This document shows, one piece after another, positions 36,176 to 45,005 of a stretch of DNA of 64,000 nucleotides. The first letter of the stretch is position 1, and every line of letters begins with the position of its first letter. The position numbers and the translations under genes are program-made. The notes beneath the pieces are model-generated. The model saw only the letters and a list, made by a program, of their open reading frames with translations. It did no database searches and was not told the DNA's origin. Source of the DNA: Tenacibaculum sp. MAR_2009_124 (GTDB taxonomy: Bacteria; Bacteroidota; Bacteroidia; Flavobacteriales; Flavobacteriaceae). Location of the stretch: positions 434,001 through 498,000 of the forward strand of contig NZ_FNSF01000008.1 of NCBI RefSeq assembly GCF_900105455.1, in the 5' to 3' direction.

Positions 36176-36856
36176 ATGAACAAAATATTTTATTTAATTC
36201 TGCTATTAATATCAGTTTCTTGTGCCGTTAACAAAACAAATTCTCATCAAGTAATATGGGTAAATAGTAGCAAAGTTCCTTGCACCGGAGTTGCTCCTAT
36301 GCATTGTATGCAAATTCAAACTGGAAATGTTTTAAATCAAGATAATTGGACTCTTTTTTACGACTCTATTGAAGGGTTCGATTATATTCCTGGAAACATT
36401 TATAAACTGAAAGTATCAGTTATATCCTTAGATCCGGATTTAGTACCTGCTGATGCATCCACCAAAAAATATAAACTAATCGAAGTGATTTCAAAAACAC
36501 CAGACGTTAAACTAAATCTCAATGATATTTGGGTTTTTACGCACTTAAACGGAACGGAAATTACCGTTAATAGTGAGAATGAAAGACCTCAAATGGAAGT
36601 TAATCTTTCTGAAAATAGAGTTTTTGGAAAAGGTGCATGCAATAGATTTAATGGAAGCATAAAAAAGCTTTCAGGAAACACTCTAAAATTCGACGAAAGA
36701 ATGATGAGTACTAAAATGATGTGTCAAAACATGAAACTAGAAGATGCTTTTTTCAAGATTCTTGCTCAAACGAATTCATATCAAATAAAAAACAATCATT
36801 TATACCTTTTTGATAGCGGTAAAAAAGAAATTGCTCGCTTCAAAAAAACAGATTAG
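36176..36856 (+). CDS. DUF4377 - META domain lipoprotein
   Basis: 226 aa from ATG 36176; ATG 36167 is in frame but overlaps the permease stop. Lipobox VSC gives acylated Cys16 (Cys19 from the earlier ATG). Residues about 25-105 are DUF4377-like, with VPCTGVAPMHCMQI and two Cys that may pair. About 110-222 is a META/HslJ-like domain with NRVFGKGACNRFNGSIKKL and STKMMCQNMKLEDAF. HslJ-type proteins are cell-envelope stress proteins. It directly follows the RND pump and is probably cotranscribed, so a role in envelope stress is plausible (inference). Confidence 0.87.
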   Translation: MNKIFYLILLLISVSCAVNKTNSHQVIWVNSSKVPCTGVAPMHCMQIQTGNVLNQDNWTLFYDSIEGFDYIPGNIYKLKVSVISLDPDLVPADASTKKYKLIEVISKTPDVKLNLNDIWVFTHLNGTEITVNSENERPQMEVNLSENRVFGKGACNRFNGSIKKLSGNTLKFDERMMSTKMMCQNMKLEDAFFKILAQTNSYQIKNNHLYLFDSGKKEIARFKKTD

Positions 36857-36865
36857 TAATAAAAC

Positions 36866-37558
36866 ATGATTAACGTCTATAAATATTTGTATCAACAACG
36901 ATTTGAATTCTACTTATCTATTCAAACAATAGTATTGTTCGGTTCATTGATATTCCCTGACGTTCTTTTCGAAAATGTATTACTTCCATTTTTGTACTCT
37001 TTGAGTACCCTTACTGGAATTCTAATCATTTCTAAAAGCAAAAAATCCCTTTGGTTTTGTACGGGATTATTTTTTGTTTCTTTATTAATGTTTGGTGGAG
37101 ACATGCTCATAAGAAAAGCCCAAACAGACGAGTATTTATTGATTAGACTCTTAGTCTATTTTATTATTAACATTATCGTTACTTGGAATATTATAAAACA
37201 AGTTTGGAAGGAGAAAAAGGTAGATAGAAAAGTTATTTTAGGCTTAACCTCTGGCTATATTTCCCTTGGATTCTTAGGGTTCTTTTTGTTTATATCAATT
37301 GACCTAACCCACTCCCAGGCTTTTACTGGTGTATTGGTTGATCAGTCTACAGATTTTAGATTTCATGCAGAGAGTTTATTGTATTATTCTTTTATAACTT
37401 TGCTCACTATTGGTTATGGTGAAATTATTCCTGCAATACCTATCGCTCAAAAAGCAGCAATTTTGTTGGGTTTACTTGGACAATTTTACATAACTATAGT
37501 TACGGCAATAATCGTTACCAAATACATTAATCACTCAATTATTAAAAGTGAAAAATAA
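36866..37558 (+). CDS. Potassium channel family membrane protein
   Basis: 230 aa. About five to six membrane segments and one pore loop near residues 168-187, with the filter TIGYGE, a variant of the K+ channel filter TVGYGD. The last helix is LLGLLGQFYITIVTAIIVTKYI. There is no RCK/TrkA-N regulatory domain. Channels of this layout pass K+ as tetramers. It lies 9 nt after the DUF4377/META gene and 4 nt before the next gene, in the same run. Confidence 0.88.
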   Translation: MINVYKYLYQQRFEFYLSIQTIVLFGSLIFPDVLFENVLLPFLYSLSTLTGILIISKSKKSLWFCTGLFFVSLLMFGGDMLIRKAQTDEYLLIRLLVYFIINIIVTWNIIKQVWKEKKVDRKVILGLTSGYISLGFLGFFLFISIDLTHSQAFTGVLVDQSTDFRFHAESLLYYSFITLLTIGYGEIIPAIPIAQKAAILLGLLGQFYITIVTAIIVTKYINHSIIKSEK

Positions 37559-37562
37559 CAAC

Positions 37563-40500
37563 ATGAAAAAAAATTACTTATACATACTACTCTTTCTATT
37601 TATAGCGTCATGTGCTTCTTACAAAGCTAAATATGCCAATGATAGAGATGCGAAACCTGTTAAAGTTAACAAAGAACTCGACCATTCGTTTTACTTGATT
37701 GGAGATGCCGGTAATGCTAAAATGGGAGAAAATCTAGCTTCTTTAAATTATTTTCAAAAAGAGCTAGTAAATGCCGAAAAAAACGCTACCGCTATCTTTT
37801 TAGGTGATAACATTTACCCTATTGGAATGCCGAAGAAAAATAGTCCAGATAGACCTTTAGCAGAACATCGACTACAAATTCAATTAGATGCTGTAAAAAA
37901 TTTCAAAGGCAATCCTATTTTTATTCCTGGAAACCACGATTGGTATAATAACGGTGTTAAAGGACTTAAACGTCAGGAAAAAATGGTTAAAAAGGCTTTA
38001 GGAGAAAACACGTTCCTTCCTGAAAATGGATGTGGTTTAGACAAAATAAACATCAACGACAATCTTACATTAATCATTATTGATTCTAAATGGTTTTTAA
38101 CCGATTGGAACAATCACCCAACAATTAATGAAAATTGCGAAATAAGAACTCGTGAACGATTCATTGATGAACTATGGGGACTATTTAAAAAGAATCGTTA
38201 TAAAAATGTTGTAGTAGCCATGCATCATCCATTATATAGTAATGGACCTCATGGCGGTAGTTTTTCGTTTAAAGATCATATGACTCCAATACCAGTGCTT
38301 GGAACTTTTAAAAATGCACTCCGCTCGCATGTAGGAATTCAAACAGATAATTTTAATAAGAGTTATCATGAATTCGTTCAACAAATAGAACTTATTGCTG
38401 ATGATTTTAAAAATAATATTGTTTTCGTTGGTGGCCACGAACATAATTTACAATACATCGAAAATGACGGATTTAAGCAGGTAATTAGTGGCTCAGGCTC
38501 AAAACAATCTCCAGCTTTAGCTGGTTATGGAGCACAATTTACTTATGGGAATCTTGGATATTCTAAGTTAAATTTTTATCAAGATGGTTCTGCTGTCATT
38601 GAATATTATTCAGCTAATGATACTGATCAAAACAAGCTTTTGTTTAGTAAAGAAATTATTAGCCCAAAAACACCTTCTTCTCAATTAGCTTTTGATTTTT
38701 CGGAATATAATATTCAAAAAGATTTTGTTACGGCATCAATTTATCCACCAAAGAAAACAGATGTTAGCGGATTTCATAAGTTTATGTGGGGAGATTTACA
38801 CAGAGAAAAATATGGGAAAGAAATTCAGGTACCTGTACTTGACCTAAATAAAGCTTTCGGAGGGTTAAAACCAATTCGCCGCGGTGGTGGTAATCAAACC
38901 AACTCTTTACGTCTTGAAAACCCCAATGGAAAACAATACGTATTGCGTTCTATGTTAAAAGATGGAAGCCGCATTATGGGTGGTATTTTAAAAGGAACAT
39001 TTCTTATTGATGTTGTTCAAGATATTTTTACTATGTCACATCCATATGCAGCATTTATTATTCCTGATATGGCCGAAAGTGTAAACATTTACCATACCAA
39101 TCCGAAACTCTATTATATGCCGAAGCAACCGGCTCTCGATGCATTCAATGATATATTTGGAGGTGGGCTGTATTTATTAGAAGAACGCCCAGCAGGAAAT
39201 CGAGATGATGTTAATAGTTTTGGTAATTCTAAAAAGATTATCAGCACCTTTGATGTTTTAGAAAAGATCCGAAAAAATGGAAAGCATTATATAGATCAGG
39301 AATGGGCAATACGTTCACGTTTATTTGATATGGTGATTGGAGACTGGGACAGACATGAAGATCAATGGCGTTGGGCTTCTTTTAAAACAGAATCAGGAAA
39401 AACTTATTACCGTCCTATTCCTAGAGATAGAGATCAACCACTTTCCAAATTTGACGGAGTTATGATTCCATTGGTAAAACAATTTGTTCCTTTAGTGAAA
39501 AACATGCAAAGTTTCGACCACGACATTAAAGATATGAAATGGTATAACAACTATCCTCGTTTCTTTGATGCAGAATTCCTCAATCAATTAACTCTTAATG
39601 AGTGGTTATCTCAAGCTGAATATATTCAACAACATTTAACCGATGAAGTGATTGAAGCATCTATAAAAAAACTTCCAAAAAAGATTTTTGACATTGATGG
39701 AAAGGAAACTATTGATAAGATTAAATCTAGAAGAAACAAACTTAAAGAAATAACAAAGAGATATTACAAAAGGCAAGCAAAAACTGCCTATATAGTCGGC
39801 ACGGATAAAAAGGATGTGTTTGTTATTGATAGGGTAAATGACAATGAAACTTCGATTGTTGTTACTCGTAAAAATGATACCATCTATAAACGTATTTTCT
39901 CTACTAAAGAAACAAAAGAAATTCAGTTATACGGTTTAAATGGTGATGATACGTTTAACATTAAAGGAAAGGTAAAAAATGGGATTCTTATCCGTTTAAT
40001 TGGAGGTCAGGATAACGATACTTATACTGATGAATCTTCGGTTGCTGGATGGAGTAAAAAAACGAAAATATACGATTATAAGTCGAAAAAGAATACGGTA
40101 AATAAAAGTAAAGAAACCGCCGATTTGCGTTCTGATAATTACTTTAGAAACACTTACAATCATAGGGATATTAATAACAATACAACGTTAGTTTTTCCAA
40201 ATCTTGGAAGCAACCCTGACGACGGATTCTTCTTTGGTGCAACCTTAACTCATACTCGTCAAGGCTTCAAAAAAACACCATATTCTAGTCAACATACTTT
40301 GGCTGCTAATTATTACTCTGCCATTCAAGGATATGATTTTGAATATAATGGTGAATTCAATGAAATTATTGGTAACTGGAATTTAGTTTTAAACGCAAGA
40401 GTAACAAGCGACAATTATGCAATCAATTTTTTTGGTTGGGGAAACCAAACGATTTTCGACCAAAACTTCAACCTAGATTACTATCGTGTTAAAAGAAGTG

Positions 40501-41225
40501 AATTATACTTTTCTCCTTCATTATTAAGGCGTTTTAGAGGAGGAAACACACTTCAATTTAGTTCTTCTATTGAAGGTATTGAAGTGCAAAATACTCCAAA
40601 TAGAAATATTACTGAATTTGACCAAAGTGCTATCAATATTTTTGACACGAATTACTTTATAGGAGGAGAACTTAGTGTCGGACATAACCGCGTGGATGAT
40701 ATAAGCTTCCCTACAAAAGGGATGAACTTTGACTTGGCTATTGGTGCTAAATCAAAAATTGATGATTTTGAAAGACGTTTTGGTTACTTTAAAGGTTCTT
40801 TAGCTATGTATCAAAACTTAGTTAGTAATCGTTCTTTAGTATTTGCTTCTGAAATAGGAACACAAATTAATATTGGTAATCGTTTCGAATTCTTTCAGGC
40901 CGCTACGTTAGGTGGAGATAAAAGCCTGAGAGGTTTTAACCGTCAAAGATTTACAGGAAGAGAAAGTTTTTACCATAGTAACGATTTACGTCTGCGATTT
41001 GGAGAAATAAAATCTACATTCTTACCCTTAAAAACAGGTATTACTGCAGGTTTTGATTATGGTCGTGTTTGGAGCCCATTTGAATCAAAAAACACCATTT
41101 GGCATACGAGTTATGGTGGTTCATTTTGGATAAGCGCTATTGATGCCTTCACTTTAAACATTTCATACTTTCAAGGAAATTCTAATGAAGATCGACTTTC
41201 CTTTAGTGTTGGATTTAATTTTTAG
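37563..41225 (+). CDS. Metallophosphoesterase - kinase-like - outer-membrane beta-barrel fusion lipoprotein
   Basis: 1220 aa from ATG 37563; the GTG at 37548 overlaps the channel gene and is rejected. Lipobox IASC gives an acylated Cys. Part 1 (about 40-330) is a calcineurin-type phosphoesterase: GDAGN, GDNIYP, GNHDWY, MHHPLYS, GGHEHN. Part 2 (about 420-760) has YVLRSMLKDGS, the loop MVIGDWDRHEDQWRW (about 590-604) and PIPRDRDQPLSKFDG, resembling a HipA/FAM20-type kinase catalytic loop and metal motif; this is inference. Part 3 (about 880-1220) is a BamA/TamA-like surface-antigen barrel ending in GFNF. It ends at a terminator. Confidence 0.85.
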   Translation: MKKNYLYILLFLFIASCASYKAKYANDRDAKPVKVNKELDHSFYLIGDAGNAKMGENLASLNYFQKELVNAEKNATAIFLGDNIYPIGMPKKNSPDRPLAEHRLQIQLDAVKNFKGNPIFIPGNHDWYNNGVKGLKRQEKMVKKALGENTFLPENGCGLDKININDNLTLIIIDSKWFLTDWNNHPTINENCEIRTRERFIDELWGLFKKNRYKNVVVAMHHPLYSNGPHGGSFSFKDHMTPIPVLGTFKNALRSHVGIQTDNFNKSYHEFVQQIELIADDFKNNIVFVGGHEHNLQYIENDGFKQVISGSGSKQSPALAGYGAQFTYGNLGYSKLNFYQDGSAVIEYYSANDTDQNKLLFSKEIISPKTPSSQLAFDFSEYNIQKDFVTASIYPPKKTDVSGFHKFMWGDLHREKYGKEIQVPVLDLNKAFGGLKPIRRGGGNQTNSLRLENPNGKQYVLRSMLKDGSRIMGGILKGTFLIDVVQDIFTMSHPYAAFIIPDMAESVNIYHTNPKLYYMPKQPALDAFNDIFGGGLYLLEERPAGNRDDVNSFGNSKKIISTFDVLEKIRKNGKHYIDQEWAIRSRLFDMVIGDWDRHEDQWRWASFKTESGKTYYRPIPRDRDQPLSKFDGVMIPLVKQFVPLVKNMQSFDHDIKDMKWYNNYPRFFDAEFLNQLTLNEWLSQAEYIQQHLTDEVIEASIKKLPKKIFDIDGKETIDKIKSRRNKLKEITKRYYKRQAKTAYIVGTDKKDVFVIDRVNDNETSIVVTRKNDTIYKRIFSTKETKEIQLYGLNGDDTFNIKGKVKNGILIRLIGGQDNDTYTDESSVAGWSKKTKIYDYKSKKNTVNKSKETADLRSDNYFRNTYNHRDINNNTTLVFPNLGSNPDDGFFFGATLTHTRQGFKKTPYSSQHTLAANYYSAIQGYDFEYNGEFNEIIGNWNLVLNARVTSDNYAINFFGWGNQTIFDQNFNLDYYRVKRSELYFSPSLLRRFRGGNTLQFSSSIEGIEVQNTPNRNITEFDQSAINIFDTNYFIGGELSVGHNRVDDISFPTKGMNFDLAIGAKSKIDDFERRFGYFKGSLAMYQNLVSNRSLVFASEIGTQINIGNRFEFFQAATLGGDKSLRGFNRQRFTGRESFYHSNDLRLRFGEIKSTFLPLKTGITAGFDYGRVWSPFESKNTIWHTSYGGSFWISAIDAFTLNISYFQGNSNEDRLSFSVGFNF

Positions 41226-41232
41226 AAAACAC

Positions 41233-41260
41233 AAAAGCTCTACATAATGTAGAGCTTTTT
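41233..41260. terminator. Bidirectional terminator
   Basis: AAAAGCTCTAC (41233-41243) pairs with GTAGAGCTTTT (41249-41259), 5-nt loop, T tail on the plus strand and A-run giving T on the minus strand. It serves the fusion gene and the convergent SMI1-like gene. Confidence 0.85.
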
Positions 41261-41262
41261 AT

Positions 41263-42072
41263 TTATATCACTTTATTTTTAACTTCTAAATAATCGTTGA
41301 ATCCATTAGAACTAAGAAATTCTCTCCATCCCAAAATTTCCTTGCTTTTTAAGAGATTAAATTCTTTTTTATGAATTTGTAGTAATTGATCCGTTGGTTC
41401 TTCATGCCATACTTCTTCGTCATCGTCATAAACATATTTAAGCAACCCCAAACTCCCTTCTAATTCACTTAATAAATAATGGCGCATATTTCTTCCATAA
41501 ATAATGGTATTTATCCCTTGTACAGATAAAATTAGATTATCAGACGTTACAGGTTCACTGATAAGAAATCTATGTGAATTTAGAGGAATAAGCTTTGGAA
41601 GTTCAACAAACCATTTTAAGAAAACATCCTTTTTTTCTTTATTTGTTTTTGGTTCTCCTCCCCAAGAATTCAACCAAATATTTCCATCTAAAACACTCTT
41701 TAGTAAAATATCATGGGGCCATTTTAAATACTCATCAATTCTATCATGATCCGTATTCCAATTATAAAACAGTGATTTTTCCGTTTCGATTTCATTTCCT
41801 TCTGAATCATACTTCACAACAATTTGTTTTTTGTTTACTGTATGCAATATTTTCAAAAAGAGTTTATGATGATCGGTAAATTTAATGTTATGGGTAATTT
41901 CAGCATTTTGAATTTCTTCGTCGGTCATTCCGATCCACTTTGCGTCTTTCAGCCAGTCATCGCATACTATATGAGAGGAATTGCCTTTTTGACTACCACG
42001 CCAAAAAGATTCTGTCCTTTCCTTTACCCAAAATAAAAATTCTGAGTAATCTTCAGGTATTGTTGAATACAT
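41263..42072 (-). CDS. SMI1/KNR4 (SUKH)-like protein
   Basis: 269 aa, soluble. The region around WIGMTDEEIQNAEITHNIKFTDHHKLFL has the W-x-G-x-(T/S)-x-x-E-I-x-x-x-E pattern of SMI1/KNR4 proteins. The tail carries a conserved-looking GLLKYVYDDDEE. SUKH proteins include immunity proteins of polymorphic toxin systems, but no toxin gene is adjacent, so it may be an orphan immunity or housekeeping member. Monocistronic with a shared terminator. Confidence 0.72.
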   Translation of the reverse strand: MYSTIPEDYSEFLFWVKERTESFWRGSQKGNSSHIVCDDWLKDAKWIGMTDEEIQNAEITHNIKFTDHHKLFLKILHTVNKKQIVVKYDSEGNEIETEKSLFYNWNTDHDRIDEYLKWPHDILLKSVLDGNIWLNSWGGEPKTNKEKKDVFLKWFVELPKLIPLNSHRFLISEPVTSDNLILSVQGINTIIYGRNMRHYLLSELEGSLGLLKYVYDDDEEVWHEEPTDQLLQIHKKEFNLLKSKEILGWREFLSSNGFNDYLEVKNKVI

Positions 42073-42240
42073 GTAAAAAAGAGGTTCTTGTTTTCTATTG
42101 TAAATTTACGTTTAATTATCTGTTAACCAAAGTTAAATTTTCTAATTTAATGTTTTTAATATTCTCGAAAGAAGGATCTTAAAAAGTAATATGAAAAAAT
42201 TTAGCATAACACATTAAGTTTTCCTTTTTTTGTTAAAAAA

Positions 42241-42612
42241 ATGATGAATCATACTCTTTTATTATTTGGCTCTATTTTCGGGATGTTAGCTGTTCTTTTT
42301 GGAGCTTTTGGAGCGCATGCTCTAAAAAAACGATTAAATGCTGATCAATTGAAATCTTTTGAAACTGGTGTAAAATATCAAATGTACCATGCAATTGTTT
42401 TACTTATTATCGGTTTCAATATTACGAATCCAAGTTATTTTTTAGGAATAAGTTTTATTCTTGGAATTTTCTTATTTTCCTTCAGCATTTACGGTCTTGT
42501 TTTATCGGATTCAAAAGGAAAAAAGCTTCGGTTTTTAGGCCCAATTACTCCAATAGGGGGCTTATTCTTAATCATAGGCTGGGTGCTCCTTCTCGTTAAG
42601 GTTTTAGTTTAA
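42241..42612 (+). CDS. DUF423 family small membrane protein
   Basis: 123 aa with four membrane segments. DUF423 hallmarks are the N-terminal GMLAVLFGAFGAHALKKRL and LKSFETGVKYQMYHAIVLL, plus the Gly-rich end FLGPITPIGGLFLIIGWVLL. Function of the family is unknown. Its last 9 nt overlap tail to tail with the convergent lipoprotein gene. Confidence 0.92.
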   Translation: MMNHTLLLFGSIFGMLAVLFGAFGAHALKKRLNADQLKSFETGVKYQMYHAIVLLIIGFNITNPSYFLGISFILGIFLFSFSIYGLVLSDSKGKKLRFLGPITPIGGLFLIIGWVLLLVKVLV

Positions 42613-43458
42613 ACTAAACTCGTACAAGTTCCCTCCTGTTCCATGGGATTTCTCATCTACAATATATAAAGTATTATTATCCTTAAAGGTTAGTCCTTCC
42701 TTTTGAGATGTATGACCCAAGTTATATTTGACGAGTTTACCTTCAAAAAAATTGTCTCCTTCAAAATCACTAAATATAAAAACAGTGTTATGATTTAATA
42801 AAGCTACCTTGTTTCTATCTGGGGAAATATCAGCCGCTGTTATCCAACAACTCAAATCATCATCACAAGTATTAAACCTACCCATAAGAATTGCCATGTG
42901 CTCCCCAGGAGTAGCTCTCACTTTATACAATGTTGTTTCTCCATATTTGTTTTTCACTCTACTCTTCGAAAAAATATATAAATAACCATTATTATAGAAA
43001 ATCGATTCAGCGTCAAAAAACCGATCTTTCTTTTTAGGTGGAAACATTTCTTGATCGGGATATGAAAATGTAATTTCTTCTGCATCAATCTTTCCATCCA
43101 TGGTCAATTTTTCTTGTCCAATTTTGTAAATAACTAAGTTTTTTCTTTTATTATCATTGTTTCCAAAATCAGCTATGTAGAGATTCCCTTCACTATCTGA
43201 GGTAATGTCCTCCCAATCTCTGTTTTTTTGTTTCAATTTAATTTTTCCTAGCTTTTTACCAAAAACATCCATTGCAAATACCTCCGATTTATTACCACTA
43301 TCATTATGCATCCATAAAATATTTGATTTCATGGGGTACTCAACACCAGAAACCTCTTTCAAACCACCTGGTAACACACTCACTAACTTAAGTTTACCAA
43401 AATATGTACATCCAAAAGAAACTAAGATCATAAACAAAAACAAGGAATACTTCTTCAT
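42604..43458 (-). CDS. Beta-propeller lipoprotein (SdiA-regulated/esterase-like)
   Basis: 284 aa. Lipobox VSFGC gives acylated Cys17. Blade-like repeats follow: LKEVSGVEYP...ILWMHNDSGN, DWEDITSDSEGNLYIADFGNN, AADISPDRNKVALLNH and SQKEGLTFKDNNTLYIVDEK. The acidic NDSGN and ADFGNND loops could bind Ca2+. This pattern fits the SdiA-regulated or esterase-like phytase propeller group. The protein is anchored to a membrane and faces outward or the periplasm. Convergent overlap with the DUF423 gene; nothing in context gives a substrate. Confidence 0.78.
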   Translation of the reverse strand: MKKYSLFLFMILVSFGCTYFGKLKLVSVLPGGLKEVSGVEYPMKSNILWMHNDSGNKSEVFAMDVFGKKLGKIKLKQKNRDWEDITSDSEGNLYIADFGNNDNKRKNLVIYKIGQEKLTMDGKIDAEEITFSYPDQEMFPPKKKDRFFDAESIFYNNGYLYIFSKSRVKNKYGETTLYKVRATPGEHMAILMGRFNTCDDDLSCWITAADISPDRNKVALLNHNTVFIFSDFEGDNFFEGKLVKYNLGHTSQKEGLTFKDNNTLYIVDEKSHGTGGNLYEFSLN

Positions 43459-43689
43459 ATATAATTGTTAAACTATCAAAACATAAAATTATATAAATTT
43501 ATTGTTCATAAGGAAAGAAAAAATGAAGGCCATATAAAAAAGAGTTCGAGGGGCAACGTAGCACACATGATTTACATGCTTAAAGTCAAAATATTACACT
43601 AAAAAAAACATATCATAAAAGACTAAGTTAATTTATCTAATAAGACAATTACGCCTATTTTTTCTATTGCTGCCCCCGCTAAAATTTGA

Positions 43690-43726
43690 CTACAGCCTGC
43701 TATATGGAAGAATATAGCAGGAGTAG
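43690..43726. other. Strong hairpin of unknown function
   Basis: CCTGCTATAT (43696-43705) and ATATAGCAGG (43712-43721) form a perfect 10-bp stem around a 6-nt loop. It is extended by CTAC (43690-43693)/GTAG (43723-43726) after a small internal bulge. No T tract follows, so it is not a simple terminator. Confidence 0.5.
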
Positions 43727-43874
43727 CCTTTGACAATTAAAATTTCCCCTAAATAATTGTACATTGCTAATATAACTATTTGATTATAAATTTCTTTACG
43801 GAAATCCGTAATACAGCCTTTCTTTTTTAACATTTTTTTTTTTTTGAAGCGAAGATTTCCCTGTATCTTGCGCC

Positions 43875-44169
43875 CGCTATGAGGATATGTTTGTTCGCTT
43901 TGTTAATAAGTTAATTATGCAAAAAATTGTTTTACTAGCATTTTGCTAAGTTCAAATTTTTAAAACAACGCTTTCTTAGAAAAAGGATCAACTAATATAA
44001 TTTATAACAGAAACTATAAATTACATTAGAGTTAGTAAAATATTGATTTTTATAAATAAAAAATAGAGTTGGCTTTCTTCCAACTCCTACAATATAATTA
44101 GTACTCTACACAGAGTAGTTTTTATGTAAGTTTGGTTAGTAACCCGTAATTTATATTACGGGTTTTTTT
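43875..44169 (+). ncRNA. Candidate small RNA (speculative)
   Basis: A promoter-like pair (TTG 43844-43846, TATCTTG 43864-43870) precedes GC-richer sequence near 43870-43880. No ORF longer than 11 codons begins there. The stretch ends in two T-tailed hairpins at 44102-44122 and 44141-44169. It does not match tmRNA, RNase P or SRP RNA by eye. Spacing between the boxes is shorter than ideal, so this is only a candidate. Confidence 0.25.
44141..44169 (+). terminator. Terminator with no known gene upstream
   Basis: AACCCGTAAT (44141-44150) pairs with ATTACGGGTT (44155-44164), 4-nt loop, then T5. It implies a plus-strand transcript from the gene-free region. Confidence 0.75.
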
Positions 44170-44254
44170 ATTTCTTTCATTACTTTATCAAGAATACATA
44201 ACAAATATTATATTTTGCAAATTTTACAAATTTCAAAAATAAATGAAAACACAA

Positions 44255-44288
44255 CAAAAAAACGAAACCACAGTTCGAAAACTGTGGT
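44255..44288 (-). terminator. Terminator of the 44.6-46.1 kb minus operon
   Basis: ACCACAGTT (44267-44275) and AACTGTGGT (44280-44288) form a 9-bp stem closing a 4-nt loop that reads TTCG on the minus strand, followed on that strand by TTCGTTTTTTT. It lies about 310 nt downstream of the nearest minus-strand stop (44601), leaving a long 3' UTR. Confidence 0.75.
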
Positions 44289-44600
44289 CTCTTAAGTAGT
44301 ATTGGTGTATACTACGCTTGGTTATTGGGTATAGTAGGTTGAGTAAAGTAATTTTTTAATCATAGCTAATGTAATAAAGTAATTTGTTTTGGCAATAAGA
44401 AATATCCTAAACGACATACATTTAACTATGAACGCCTATTTTTTTTGTAATAAATGCAAAATTTAATAAAAAAAATAATTTAAGGCTCTCCAAAACTTAT
44501 CACTTTTCTAACTCTTACTATTAAATTAAATGATTGATCATACACGAACCCATGAATACAAAATAGATATTTATACAAAACCTACCATACCTGCTTGTTT

Positions 44601-44987
44601 TTATGGTGTATAGTTATTTAAAAATTTTATACTCCCTAATTTTACATGTTTAAGATATCCTCCATCCGTATTTAGAGGGTAACCGTATGCTCCTCCACAA
44701 GTGTATTGCTTTCCCACATAGTGTTTTATAATAGCGGGCTGACCTAAATAAACGATTCTCCAGATCTCTCCATTATAATGCTTTGCATAAACTTCGTCAT
44801 TGTAGACATAATTTAACTTTGAAAAAAAATTAAAACCTAGGCTATTTTTATCTTCAAGAAGAAAACCTTCTTTAATCAATTCAAATCGCTGATCTGATGT
44901 TAAGTTATACCCACAACCAGTACCACTGACGTCAGCCCCAGCAAATTCTTCTACAGGAATACTATTCCCTTGCTCTTTAATACTCAT
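44601..44987 (-). CDS. Hypothetical small protein
   Basis: 128 aa, no signal peptide. It carries Cys in GTGCGYNL and YTCGGAYGY contexts and is rich in Tyr/Gly (HYNGEIWRIVYLGQP). No family is recognised. It follows the hydrolase lipoprotein gene by 18 nt and is probably cotranscribed. A partner or substrate role is possible but not shown. Confidence 0.6.
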   Translation of the reverse strand: MSIKEQGNSIPVEEFAGADVSGTGCGYNLTSDQRFELIKEGFLLEDKNSLGFNFFSKLNYVYNDEVYAKHYNGEIWRIVYLGQPAIIKHYVGKQYTCGGAYGYPLNTDGGYLKHVKLGSIKFLNNYTP

Positions 44988-45005
44988 ATTTTAAAACTTT
45001 TGTTA

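Larger units (their letters stand above)
43459..44600. other. 1.1-kb gene-free region with several hairpins
   Basis: No coding frame was found. From left to right it holds: a strong hairpin at 43690-43726, a T13 run (43833-43845), a promoter-like TTG-N17-TATCTTG (43844-43870), hairpins GAGTTGG/CCAACTC (about 44067-44087) and TACTCT/AGAGTA (44102-44117), a terminator at 44141-44169, and a minus-strand terminator at 44255-44288. It could house a small RNA, or be the remains of a lost gene. Confidence 0.5.

Noticed and set aside
37548..37562. GTG at 37548 as the start of the phosphoesterase fusion
   Set aside because: It overlaps the channel gene and adds only MKNNN before a normal signal peptide starting at 37563.
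41504..42182. Several plus-strand frames opposite the SMI1-like gene
   Set aside because: All are antisense shadows; the minus frame has the recognisable family pattern and a terminator.
43879..43914. 11-codon frame after TATCTTG in the gene-free region
   Set aside because: Too short and unlike any leader peptide I know; kept only as part of the small RNA candidate.
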